Below the pieces are notes generated by a model. The model was not told the origin of the DNA. It made no database searches and saw only the letters and a list, made by a program, of their open reading frames with translations. Position numbers and translations under genes: made by a program. Positions 29,940 to 38,601 of a DNA stretch of 64,000 nucleotides are shown here, in pieces; positions within the stretch are counted from its first letter, which is position 1, and each line of letters opens with the position of its first letter. Source of the stretch: WLMZ01 sp038227995 (GTDB taxonomy: Bacteria > Actinomycetota > Acidimicrobiia > Acidimicrobiales > Ilumatobacteraceae); the NCBI GenBank assembly GCA_038227995.1, contig JBBRPP010000016.1:38066-102065 (forward strand), in the 5' to 3' direction.

Positions 29940-30683
29940 ATGGTCGCGTCGACGTCCCCGCTCATCGTCCTGGTCCATGGTGCGTGGCACGGTGGATGGT
30001 GCTGGGCAACGTTGCAGGCCGAACTCGACCTGCGCGGCATCCCGTCGCTCGCCGTCGACCTGCCCGGCCACGGCGCATCGACGCAACCGCTGACCGACCT
30101 GCACGGTGACGCCGCGTCGGTCACCCAACTGCTGACTCAGTTGCAACAGCCGATCGTGCTCGTCGGCCACTCCTACGGAGGTGCGGTCATCAGCGAAGCG
30201 GCCGCCGAATCCGCGAACGTCTTCCACCTCGTCTACCTGACGGCGTACGTGCCCGACATCGGTGACGCCGTCATGACCATGGCCCAGACGATGCCGCGGG
30301 TGCCGACGACACTGGGTGGCGCGATCGTGTTCGGCGACGACGGAACGAGCACGATCAATCCGGCGTTCGCTCACGACGCGTTCTACGGCCACTGTGATCC
30401 GATGGCGTCAGCGGCCAACCTCTCCCGGCTCTGCCCGCAGCCCGTGTCGACGTTCGCCCAGCCGCTCACCGCGGCCGCGTGGCGCACCATCCCGTCGACG
30501 TACGTTCGGTGCACCGACGACCAGGCGATCCACATCAGCCACCAGGATCTGATGGCCACCAAGTGTGGTTCGGTCGAGACGCTGGACACCGACCATTCGC
30601 CGTTCAGCTCGATGCCGGTCGAGACCGCCGAGATCCTGGCTCGAATCGCACGGAGCCACGGCGGCCCGATGGTCGCGACGTGA
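29940..30683 (+). CDS. Alpha/beta hydrolase
   Basis: The 247-residue protein has HGAWHGGWCW (oxyanion region), nucleophile Ser78 in VGHSYGG, an acid Asp near 193, and His219 in TDHSPF. It belongs to the esterase/hydroxynitrile-lyase-like group (MenH/SABP2 type) often labelled alpha/beta fold hydrolase. Its stop overlaps the GTG of the following LLM gene (GTGA), which suggests a shared pathway. Confidence 0.88.
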   Translation: MVASTSPLIVLVHGAWHGGWCWATLQAELDLRGIPSLAVDLPGHGASTQPLTDLHGDAASVTQLLTQLQQPIVLVGHSYGGAVISEAAAESANVFHLVYLTAYVPDIGDAVMTMAQTMPRVPTTLGGAIVFGDDGTSTINPAFAHDAFYGHCDPMASAANLSRLCPQPVSTFAQPLTAAAWRTIPSTYVRCTDDQAIHISHQDLMATKCGSVETLDTDHSPFSSMPVETAEILARIARSHGGPMVAT

Positions 30684-31606
30684 CACCACCGCCCGCCGCG
30701 ATGAAGGTTCGCATCGGTTACGGCTTCGGGGTCAGCACCACGCTGAACGACGGCGGATTCGCGTCGGTCGTCGACACCCTCGAACGCCTGCGCTTCGACA
30801 GCCTGTGGCTCAGCGAACGGATCGGAGGCGATGCACCCGACCCGCTCGTCGCGATGTCGTTCGCCGCCGGTCGGACGCAGCGGCTCAAGTTCGGGATGAG
30901 CGTGATGGTGCTGCCCGGCCGGAACCCCGTCGTGCTCGCCAAGGAACTCGCGACGCTCGACCGGCTCTCGAACGGTCGGCTGCTGCCGGCATTCGGGCTC
31001 GGCGTCGCCAACCCGCACGAGCAGCAGGCGTTCGGTGTCGAACGCAAGGACCGGGCCAAGATCTTCGACGAGGCGCTGGCCGTCATGCGCTCGTGCTGGA
31101 CCGACGAGACGACGACGTTCCACGGCGAGCGGTTCAACTACGACGAACTGCGCGTGCGACCGAAGCCGGTTCAGCAACCGCTCGAAGTCTGGCTCGGTGG
31201 GATCGCGCCGTCGGAGATCAAGCGTGTCGGCCGGCTGGCCGACGGGTGGCTGCCGTCGTTCGTTGGTCCGGCCGATGTGGCGGCGGCGCGTCCGATCATC
31301 GAACAGGTCGCGGCCGAGCACGAGCGCTCGATTCCCGAGGACCACTACGGCGCGCTGATCCCGTACACGCACGGGCCACTTCCCGACGCCTTGAAGTCGG
31401 GGCTCGCCGCACGTCGCCCCGACCTCGACGACCCGAGCGTGCTGGTTCCCCAGGGTTGGGACCAACTGCTGGCGCAGATCGACCGGTTCGTCGACGTCGG
31501 TACCACCAAGTTCGTGGTCCTGCCGATCGTCGAGCCCGGCGGCGCCGAAGGCTGGACCGCCGAACTGGAAGCCGCGGCCCAGATGCTGCTCCCCCGCCAG
31601 ACCTGA
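30680..31606 (+). CDS. LLM-class F420-dependent oxidoreductase
   Basis: The 308-residue luciferase-like enzyme carries MKVRIGYGFG, RFDSLWLSERIGG, FGMSVMVLPGRNPVVLAKE, SNGRLLPAFGLG and the VWLGGIAPSEIKRVGRLADGW block typical of F420 LLM enzymes. GTG 30680 overlaps the hydrolase stop by 4 nt and implies coupling; the internal ATG 30701 is an alternative and matches the conserved start better. The pairing with an esterase suggests sequential steps on one substrate. Confidence 0.87.
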   Translation: MTPPPAAMKVRIGYGFGVSTTLNDGGFASVVDTLERLRFDSLWLSERIGGDAPDPLVAMSFAAGRTQRLKFGMSVMVLPGRNPVVLAKELATLDRLSNGRLLPAFGLGVANPHEQQAFGVERKDRAKIFDEALAVMRSCWTDETTTFHGERFNYDELRVRPKPVQQPLEVWLGGIAPSEIKRVGRLADGWLPSFVGPADVAAARPIIEQVAAEHERSIPEDHYGALIPYTHGPLPDALKSGLAARRPDLDDPSVLVPQGWDQLLAQIDRFVDVGTTKFVVLPIVEPGGAEGWTAELEAAAQMLLPRQT

Positions 31607-31638
31607 CCGACTCGGAACGGGCCGGTCGCGGACGTCGG

Positions 31639-32409
31639 TCAACGGTTGATCAGGTAAGCGCCTCCGGCGGTGATGCCGACCACGGTTGCTCCGTCGGCGA
31701 CCGCGCCACCGACGTGCGTGGCGAACGCATCTCGCCATTGCAGCGCCCGGCCGCGATCCTGTTTGCGCAACGCGACGATGTTGGCCGGCAAGGCGACACT
31801 CACATGCATGGCGTCGGACGGCGTGACGGTCGGCGACCCGTCGTCCGCGACCGAGACCAACGGCGCCCACCGAGCGGTGTCGACGACCGGCGGCTCGTCG
31901 TCGATCCCCCAGCGCACGAGGAAGCGGTCGGAACCGAGACCGGCGCTGAACTCGTCATCGAGGAAGCCGTAGAAGTCGCGATGGAACGACTGCACGCGTG
32001 CGCCGAGCTTGCCGAGGTTGAAGCGCGCGTTCGCGATGTGCAGTGGGTCGTACGTCCACTCGACCGCTGCGTAACCGTTGGCCTTGGCCCAGTCGCGCTG
32101 GTGGTGCTTGACCCGAGCGCCCAGGCCGAGCGCGCGGTAGCTGTCGAGGAAGCCAACGACGTGCGAGTGCACTCGCCACTCGTCGCCGACCCGGGTCGGC
32201 CAGCCGTAGCCGCCACCGATCATCCGCCCGCCGTCACGGACGCCGACGAGGTAGCAACCCGAATGCGCCATCGCGGCGAGCGAATCCGGCGACGCCACGC
32301 CGCTGGTCTCGACGAAGCCCCAGACATCGGCCAGGGCCCGCGCCAGCTCGACACATTCGGGGTGGGTCTCGACCGGAACGATCTCGATGGCCGGGCTGGT
32401 CGCGTTCAT
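31639..32409 (-). CDS. GNAT-like acetyltransferase
   Basis: The 256-residue protein has a GNAT-type N-terminal half: ECVELARALADVWGF, a MIGGGYGWPTR strand, HSHVVGFLDSYRALGLGARV with the acetyl-CoA P-loop-like RALGLG segment, and YDPLHIANARFNLGKLG near its end. The remaining 100 residues are family-specific. ATG 32409 was chosen because upstream sequence is not coding-like. It is divergent from menC with a 37-nt gap. Proteins like this are often found beside menC in actinobacteria; the acceptor is not known. Confidence 0.78.
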   Translation of the reverse strand: MNATSPAIEIVPVETHPECVELARALADVWGFVETSGVASPDSLAAMAHSGCYLVGVRDGGRMIGGGYGWPTRVGDEWRVHSHVVGFLDSYRALGLGARVKHHQRDWAKANGYAAVEWTYDPLHIANARFNLGKLGARVQSFHRDFYGFLDDEFSAGLGSDRFLVRWGIDDEPPVVDTARWAPLVSVADDGSPTVTPSDAMHVSVALPANIVALRKQDRGRALQWRDAFATHVGGAVADGATVVGITAGGAYLINR

Positions 32410-32446
32410 GCGGGGACAGTCTGGAGGACGTGCAACAGTACGTGCA

Positions 32447-33589
32447 ATGGAATCCGATGCGATCGTGGACCCGACGGCGATGATCACGCCCCAACTGTTC
32501 GAGTTGCGGCGGTTGAAGATGCCGCTGGTCCGGCCGTTCCGCACCAGCTTCGGGACCGAGACGGTGCGCGAGGTCATGGTCGTTCGGGTCGTGACGGACC
32601 GCGGCGAGGGTTGGGCCGAGTGCGCGATCGAAGCGGACCCGCTGTACCTCAGCGAGTTCCTCGATGCCGCCGACCACGTGTTCAGTGACCATCTCGCTCC
32701 CCGACTCTTCGCCGCCGGGCCGTTGCGCGCCGAGCAGGTGGACGACATCCTCGAACCCGTCAAGGGCCACCGGATGGCCAAGAGCGCGCTCGAGATGGCC
32801 CTGCTCGACGTGCAGCTGCGAGCCGCCGGACAATCGTTCCAGCGCTCCATCGGTGGCACGCGAGCAACGGTGCCGGTCGGCGTCTCCGTCGGCATCACCG
32901 ACACCATCGACGAGCTGGTCAGCAACGTCGCCGGATACGTCGCCGACGGCTACACCCGCGTGAAGCTGAAGATCGAGCCGGGATTCGACATCGAACCGGT
33001 GCGCCGAGTCCGTGAGGCGAACCCCGACGTGATGCTGCAGGTCGATGCGAACACCGCCTACTTCGAGCGCGATATCGATCACCTGTCCCAACTCGACGCG
33101 TTCGATCTGCTGCTGATCGAGCAGCCGTTCGGCGAGGACGATCTCCTCGCCCACGCCGAGCTCGCCCGCCGAATCACGACGCCGGTCTGCCTCGACGAGG
33201 CGATCCGCTCGCTCGACCACACCCGCACCGCACTCGCCCTCGGAGCCGCACACATCATCAACATCAAGCCGGCCCGCGTCGGCGGATATCTCGCCGCGGT
33301 GAAGGTGCACGACTTCTGCGTCGCAGCCGGAATCCCGGTGTGGTGCGGCGGCATGCTCGAGACCGGCATCGGACGGGCGGCCAACCTGGCCCTCGCCTCG
33401 CTGCCGGGTTTCACCCTGCCCGGCGACATCTCGGCCACGAAGCGCTACTGGACCCGGGACATCACCCGGCCATTCGAGTTGGTCGATGGCGAGATCACGG
33501 TGCCGACGGGACCGGGTTTCGGGGTCGAGGTCGACACCGAATTCGTCGACGAGATCACGTTCGAGCGCCGAGAGCTGCGACCGGCCTGA
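32447..33589 (+). CDS. menC: o-Succinylbenzoate synthase
   Basis: The 380-residue enolase-superfamily enzyme dehydrates SHCHC to o-succinylbenzoate in menaquinone synthesis. Catalytic lysines are Lys173/Lys175 (RVKLKIEPG) and Lys274 (INIKPARVGG); metal ligands are Asp200, Glu225 (LIEQPF) and Asp250 (CLDEA). The WCGGMLETGIGRAAN motif is typical of MenC type 2, and some homologues are N-acylamino-acid racemases, so dual activity is possible. ATG 32447 lies 19 nt after GGAGG, which is long, but no nearer in-frame start fits. Confidence 0.88.
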   Translation: MESDAIVDPTAMITPQLFELRRLKMPLVRPFRTSFGTETVREVMVVRVVTDRGEGWAECAIEADPLYLSEFLDAADHVFSDHLAPRLFAAGPLRAEQVDDILEPVKGHRMAKSALEMALLDVQLRAAGQSFQRSIGGTRATVPVGVSVGITDTIDELVSNVAGYVADGYTRVKLKIEPGFDIEPVRRVREANPDVMLQVDANTAYFERDIDHLSQLDAFDLLLIEQPFGEDDLLAHAELARRITTPVCLDEAIRSLDHTRTALALGAAHIINIKPARVGGYLAAVKVHDFCVAAGIPVWCGGMLETGIGRAANLALASLPGFTLPGDISATKRYWTRDITRPFELVDGEITVPTGPGFGVEVDTEFVDEITFERRELRPA

Positions 33590-33638
33590 AATCGTTGACT
33601 TTTCGTTCAGCCACCGACGGCCCCCAGGGCCTGATGTC

Positions 33639-33651
33639 TAGGGTTCTGGAC
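33639..33651 (+). promoter_or_regulatory. Candidate leaderless promoter of the purine operon
   Basis: TAGGGT (33639-33644) stands 7 nt before ATG 33652, the spacing of a -10 box for a leaderless transcript, a common actinobacterial arrangement. No convincing -35 is seen; TTGACT at 33595 is too far away. Confidence 0.4.
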
Positions 33652-36402
33652 ATGGTCGAAACCGACGCTGCGACGAGCGGACGGCATCGCCTCACCCTTC
33701 GACCGCACCACGAACAGGGCTTGGCGACGACGATCACGATCTCCGGTTCGTTGACCGATCACCATCGCCGTCAGCTCGAAGCGGTGCTCGTCGACCCGCT
33801 GCTCGAATCCGGGGTGTGGAATCAGCACGTGACGGCCGGCCAGCTCGACATCGGCCTCATTCCGGGGGTCACCGACACGGCCGCAGCCCAGGTCATGCAC
33901 GCTGCCCAGCTGCTCGGAATCACGATCGACGACGCCTCGGTCGGCCGGTTGGTCGATGTCGAAGGCGACGCGTCGAACAGCATCACCGATGCCGAGATCC
34001 GGCGCACATGGGCCAACGCTGTGATCGAGCGGTGGGCGCTCGGAACAGAGGTCGAGCCCGGATTCGCCGCCCGTGAGGCGATCTCACCGGCCACCGAGAT
34101 GATCGAGCTGCCGCTCGACGACGCGGCGCTGGCCCAGCTCGGACGAGAGCGCGGTTTGGCGCTCGATGTCGCCGAGCTACACGTCATCCGCGACCACTTC
34201 GCCACGGTCGGCCGCGCGCCCACCGATGCCGAACTCGAGACGCTCGCCCAGACCTGGAGCGAGCACTGCGCGCACAAGAGCTTCCGTGCCGACATCACGA
34301 CCGACGAGGGCACGTCGATCGAGCCGCTGCTGGCCCAATTGCGGCGCTCGACCACCGAGATCGAGGCGCCGTTCGTGGTGTCTGCGTTCGATGGCAACGC
34401 CGGCATCGTCCAGTTCAGCCCCGCCCGCACCTATGCGCTGAAGTGCGAGACACACAACCATCCATCCGCGATCGAGCCGTTCGGCGGCGCCAACACCGGC
34501 GTCGGTGGCGTGATCCGCGACATCGTCGGCGCCGCCCATCGTGCCATCGCCTGCACCGACATCCTTTGCTTCGGGCCGGCCGACACACCAGACGCGGCAC
34601 TGCCCGAAGGCGTGCTCAGCCCGCGACGGATCATCGATGGCGTCATCGCTGGAATCGCCGACTACGGCAACAAGATCGGCCTCCCGACGGTTGCGGGCGG
34701 CGTCCTGTACGACCCGGCCTACATCTCCAACCCGCTCGTCTTCGCCGGCTGCATCGGTGTCGCTCCGGCCGGCCGGCCCAAGCTGACCGGCCCCCATCCC
34801 GGCGACCGCGTCGTGGTGCTCGGTGGCCGAACCGGTCGCGACGGCATTCGCGGCGCGACGTTCTCGTCGATGGAGATGGATGCCACCACCGGCGACGTCG
34901 CCGGAGCCAGCGTGCAGATCGGTGATCCGATCATCGAGAAGCTCGTCAGCGATCTGCTCGTCGACGCCTGGGATCTCTACACCGCGATCACCGACTGCGG
35001 CGCAGGCGGACTCTCGTCAGCGATTGGCGAACTCGCGGAGCACACCGGCGCAGATGTCGAGCTGACGCTCGTGCCGTTGAAGTACGCCGGCCTTGCGCCG
35101 TGGGAGATCTGGCTCAGCGAAGCGCAGGAACGCATGGTCGTGTCCGTTGCCCCCGCGCAGATCGATGCACTCACCGAGCTGGCCGACCTACACGGTGTCG
35201 AATTGTCCGATGTCGGTTCGTTCACCGGCGACGGCCGCCTCGTCGTGCGCCACGAGGGCGTGCCGGTGATCGATCTCGACACGACGTTCCTGCACGACGG
35301 TCGACCCAGACGTCACATCACGGCCACGCTGCCGAAGCCGGTGCGTCTGCGCACTGCGATCGTGTGCGATGACACCGCGACGTTGCTGCTGCAGCTGCTC
35401 GCTCATCCGAACATCGCCAGCAAGGCCGCCGTGATCCGTCGATACGACCACGAGATCCTCGGCTCCACCGTCGTCCGTCCGCTGGTCGGCGTCGAGCACG
35501 ACGGGCACGGCGACGGTGTGGTCCTCGTCGACCCGAACGACACCGACGGCATCGCGATCGGCATCGGCGTCAACCCCTGGTACGGCATCCACGACCCCGA
35601 GCGCATGGCGTGGGCCGTTGTCGACGAAGCGATCCGCAACGTCGTCGTGGCGGGTGGCGATCCGTCGCGGGTGGCGCTGATGGACAACTTCTCGTGGGGC
35701 AACCCGACTCGTCCCACGACCTTCGGCGAACTCGTCGTCGCTGTGCGCGGGTGTTGTGACGCGGCCCATCAGTACCGGGCCCCGTTCGTGTCCGGCAAAG
35801 ACTCGCTCAACAACGAGTACCTCACGGTCGAGGGCGATCGTCATGCGATCCCACCGACGCTCGTGATCACGGCGGTGGCACCCGTAGACGACGTCGCCAA
35901 TGTCGTCACGCCCGACCTCAAGGCCGCCGGCAACGTGATCGTGTTGCTCGGACGGACGGTCCCCGAGTTCGGTGGCAGCCACGCGGCGATGGTGCTCGGC
36001 GACGCCGAACTGCGAGCCGTTCCGTCACCTGACCCGGGCGCTGCGTGGCGTTACAGAATGCTGCACGAGGCGATCGGCAACGGGCTCGTCGCGGCTGCCC
36101 ACGATTGCAGTGAGGGCGGGCTGGCCGTTGCTCTGGCGGAGATGGCCATCAGTGGCCGGCTCGGCATCGACATCGATGTGTCGGCGGTCGACGACGATGC
36201 CATCACAGCGCTGTTCAGCGAGTCGGTGGGTCGCATCATCTGTGAGATCACTCCCGATCACCTGGCCGAGTTCAAGGAGCACCTCGGCGCCGAGGCCGTC
36301 ATCATCGGCCACGTGACCACCACCGGTTCGATGAGCGTCGTCGGTCAGTTCGACCTCGCTGTCGATCAACTCGCCGCGGCGTTCAACGGAGCAACTTCAT
36401 GA
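33652..36402 (+). CDS. purL: Phosphoribosylformylglycinamidine synthase, PurS-PurL fusion
   Basis: The 916-residue protein converts FGAR to FGAM with PurQ. The N-terminal part (about 10-105) has PurS-like strands: a RHRLTLRPHHEQGLA-type start and the GLIPGVTD region. A linker follows, then the synthetase core from about 175 with TWSEHCAHK (201-209), HNHPSAIEPFGGANTG, GGTGRDGI-like GGRTGRDG, and SGKDSLNNEY. Small PurL enzymes have about 740 residues and no such extension, and no separate purS is present. ATG 33652 fits a leaderless start; ATG 33634 is an alternative. The stop overlaps purQ by 4 nt. Confidence 0.9.
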   Translation: MVETDAATSGRHRLTLRPHHEQGLATTITISGSLTDHHRRQLEAVLVDPLLESGVWNQHVTAGQLDIGLIPGVTDTAAAQVMHAAQLLGITIDDASVGRLVDVEGDASNSITDAEIRRTWANAVIERWALGTEVEPGFAAREAISPATEMIELPLDDAALAQLGRERGLALDVAELHVIRDHFATVGRAPTDAELETLAQTWSEHCAHKSFRADITTDEGTSIEPLLAQLRRSTTEIEAPFVVSAFDGNAGIVQFSPARTYALKCETHNHPSAIEPFGGANTGVGGVIRDIVGAAHRAIACTDILCFGPADTPDAALPEGVLSPRRIIDGVIAGIADYGNKIGLPTVAGGVLYDPAYISNPLVFAGCIGVAPAGRPKLTGPHPGDRVVVLGGRTGRDGIRGATFSSMEMDATTGDVAGASVQIGDPIIEKLVSDLLVDAWDLYTAITDCGAGGLSSAIGELAEHTGADVELTLVPLKYAGLAPWEIWLSEAQERMVVSVAPAQIDALTELADLHGVELSDVGSFTGDGRLVVRHEGVPVIDLDTTFLHDGRPRRHITATLPKPVRLRTAIVCDDTATLLLQLLAHPNIASKAAVIRRYDHEILGSTVVRPLVGVEHDGHGDGVVLVDPNDTDGIAIGIGVNPWYGIHDPERMAWAVVDEAIRNVVVAGGDPSRVALMDNFSWGNPTRPTTFGELVVAVRGCCDAAHQYRAPFVSGKDSLNNEYLTVEGDRHAIPPTLVITAVAPVDDVANVVTPDLKAAGNVIVLLGRTVPEFGGSHAAMVLGDAELRAVPSPDPGAAWRYRMLHEAIGNGLVAAAHDCSEGGLAVALAEMAISGRLGIDIDVSAVDDDAITALFSESVGRIICEITPDHLAEFKEHLGAEAVIIGHVTTTGSMSVVGQFDLAVDQLAAAFNGATS

Positions 36403-37157
36403 GCCGCCCACGTGCGCTCGTGCTGCGTGCCCCGGGCACCAATCGCGACGGCGACGTCTCCTTCGCACTCGACCTCGTCGGCGCCGAATCGAAGCGGGTC
36501 CTGATCGAAGAGGTGTTCGCCGATCCCAAGCTGCTCCACGAAACGCAGATGCTCGTGATACCCGGCGGTTTCTCGTTCGCCGATGCGCTGGGCGCGGGCC
36601 GGTTGTTCGCACTCGAACTCGCGACGCGGCTGCGCGATGACCTCACCGCCTTCGTCGAATCGGGCAAGCCGGTGATCGGGATCTGCAACGGGTTCCAGGT
36701 GCTCGTGCGCACCGGCCTGTTGCCGGGATCGGGCCTCACCGCCGCGCTCGGTCAGAACGCGCCCGACTCGATCTCCAACGGCCGCTTCATCTGCGACTGG
36801 GTCCGCCTCCAGCCGACCTCGACGCGATGCATCTGGACTGCCGGACTCGTCGCTGACGAAACCGTCGTCGAGTGCCCCATCGCCCACGGCGAGGGTCGCT
36901 TCGTGTGCGACGCCGACACGATGGCCACCCTGGAGGCCAACGACCAGATCGCGTTCCGCTACGTCGGCACCAACCCCAACGGATCACTCGCCGCGACGGC
37001 TGGTGTCTGCGATTCGACCGGGCTCGTGCTCGGCCTCATGCCCCACCCCGAAAACCACATCCTCCCCCGCCAGCATCCCCTGTTCCTCCGCGGTCACCGC
37101 GGGGGCACCGGACACGGACTGTTCGCGGCAGGCGTCAACCATGCGAAGGAACTCTGA
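36399..37157 (+). CDS. purQ: FGAM synthase, glutamine amidotransferase subunit
   Basis: The 252-residue class I amidotransferase releases ammonia from glutamine for PurL. Nucleophile Cys96 lies in GICNGFQVL. The His/Glu pair lies in LMPHPENH, and the IPGGFSFAD oxyanion motif is intact. It starts with an ATGA overlap on purL and ends in TGATG, sharing one base with the purC start, so translation is coupled on both sides. Confidence 0.95.
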   Translation: MSRPRALVLRAPGTNRDGDVSFALDLVGAESKRVLIEEVFADPKLLHETQMLVIPGGFSFADALGAGRLFALELATRLRDDLTAFVESGKPVIGICNGFQVLVRTGLLPGSGLTAALGQNAPDSISNGRFICDWVRLQPTSTRCIWTAGLVADETVVECPIAHGEGRFVCDADTMATLEANDQIAFRYVGTNPNGSLAATAGVCDSTGLVLGLMPHPENHILPRQHPLFLRGHRGGTGHGLFAAGVNHAKEL

Positions 37158-38125
37158 TGAGCACGACCACCACCCACTCCCCCGCTCCGGCACCGTTCAC
37201 CGACATCGTCCTCGACCTGCCCGACCGCCGCGTCGGCAAGGTCCGCGTGTCCTACGAACTGCCCGACGACGAGCGGCTGTTCGTCACCACCGATCGCCTG
37301 TCGGCGTTCGACCGCATCGTTGCCGCGGTGCCGTACAAGGGCCAGGTGCTGAACGAGCTCGCCGCATGGTGGTTCGCGAACACGGCTGACATCGTGCCCA
37401 ACCACGTTCGCGGCGTCCCGGATCCCAACGTCACCGTCGGCGTCACCGCCAACCCGCTGCCGGTCGAGGTGATCGTTCGCGGTCACATCACCGGCGTCAC
37501 CTCCACCTCGCTGTGGCGGCGCTACAGCGAGGGCGAGCGGACGATCTACGGCTACACCTTCCCCGATGGCCTGCGCGAGCATCAGCCGCTGGAACAGGCG
37601 ATCATCACACCCACCACGAAGGCCGAGCAGGGCGCACACGACGAGGCGCTGACGTGCGCCGAGGTCGTCGAGAGCGGGCTCGTCGAACCGAGCCTGTGGC
37701 AGCGTGTCCAGGACGTCGCGTTGGCGCTCTTCGCCCGTGGTCAGGAAGTCGCCGCGGGCGCCGGACTGATCCTGGCCGACACCAAGTACGAGTTCGGTCT
37801 CGATCCCGCCGGCGACCTGATCATCATCGACGAGATGCACACCCCCGATTCGTCCCGCTTCTGGGTTGCTGCAACCTACGACGAACGGATTGCCAACGGT
37901 GAGGACCCGGAAAGCCTCGACAAGGAGCCGATTCGCCGAGCCTTGCGAGACGTCGGCTACAAGGGCGATGGACCATCACCCGACCTCGGGCCGGAGGTCG
38001 TCGCCCAGACGACCGCTCGCTACATCAACGCCTTCGAGCGGCTGACGTGTCGCACGTTCCTGCCCGGCGCCTACCCGATCGAACCGCGCCTCACCGAGGC
38101 ACTCCACAAGGCAGGTGTGCTGTGA
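37157..38125 (+). CDS. purC: SAICAR synthase
   Basis: The 322-residue enzyme joins CAIR and aspartate. Family motifs are KVRVSYELPDDE (nucleotide-binding start), TDRLSAFDRIVAAVPYKGQ, VIVRGHITGVT, GLILADTKYEFGLD, and IIDEMHTPDSSRFW near the Mg site. It is the longer SAICAR synthase type of about 300 residues. GGAA precedes ATG 37157, and the gene overlaps purQ by one base. The stop overlaps purE (GTGA), giving the same C-then-E order as the fused vertebrate PAICS. Confidence 0.93.
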   Translation: MSTTTTHSPAPAPFTDIVLDLPDRRVGKVRVSYELPDDERLFVTTDRLSAFDRIVAAVPYKGQVLNELAAWWFANTADIVPNHVRGVPDPNVTVGVTANPLPVEVIVRGHITGVTSTSLWRRYSEGERTIYGYTFPDGLREHQPLEQAIITPTTKAEQGAHDEALTCAEVVESGLVEPSLWQRVQDVALALFARGQEVAAGAGLILADTKYEFGLDPAGDLIIIDEMHTPDSSRFWVAATYDERIANGEDPESLDKEPIRRALRDVGYKGDGPSPDLGPEVVAQTTARYINAFERLTCRTFLPGAYPIEPRLTEALHKAGVL

Positions 38126-38601
38126 ACCCACTCGTCGTCATCCTGATGGGCTCGTCGTCGGACCGCGACCACTGCGCCAAGATCGCCGGAATCCTCACCA
38201 AGCTCGAGGTCGACCACGTGCAGCGCATCGGTTCGGCACACAAGACACCCGAGCACGTACTCGCCATCATCGACGAATACGAGTCGGCAGAGCGTCCGGT
38301 CGTGTGGGTCACGATCGCCGGACGCAGCAACGCGCTGTCGGCATTCGTCGATGCCAAGGTGCTCTCGCCCGTCATCTCGTGTCCGCCGCTGAGCATGCCC
38401 GAGGATGTGTGGTCGAGCCTGCGCATGCCGAGTGACGTCGCCCCGCTCGTCGTTCTCGATCCCGCCAATGCAGGCTTGGCCGCGGCCAAGATCGTGGCGC
38501 TGCACGACCCCGAACTTCGTCGCCGCCTGGCGACACACAAGGCATCGGAAGCCGCCAAGGTGACCGACGCCGATCAGGAGATCACACATGCTTCCAGCTG
38601 A
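38122..38601 (+). CDS. purE: AIR carboxylase, class II (CO2-using) PurE
   Basis: The 159-residue protein starts at GTG 38122. It has MGSSSDRDH and GSAHKTPEHVL like all PurE, but its second half reads TIAGRSNALSAFVD, VISCPPLS and VWSSLRMPS. These match the animal PAICS/Treponema class II enzymes rather than class I, which has GGAAHLPGM. Class II enzymes carboxylate AIR directly with CO2 and need no PurK, and no purK is seen here. The gene overlaps purC by 4 nt and purF by 14 nt. Confidence 0.9.
   Translation: MNPLVVILMGSSSDRDHCAKIAGILTKLEVDHVQRIGSAHKTPEHVLAIIDEYESAERPVVWVTIAGRSNALSAFVDAKVLSPVISCPPLSMPEDVWSSLRMPSDVAPLVVLDPANAGLAAAKIVALHDPELRRRLATHKASEAAKVTDADQEITHASS

Noticed and set aside
34177..35982. 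Minus-strand open frames opposite purL
   Set aside because: The products are dominated by D, R, V and G in shadow patterns, and PurL motifs are continuous on the plus strand.
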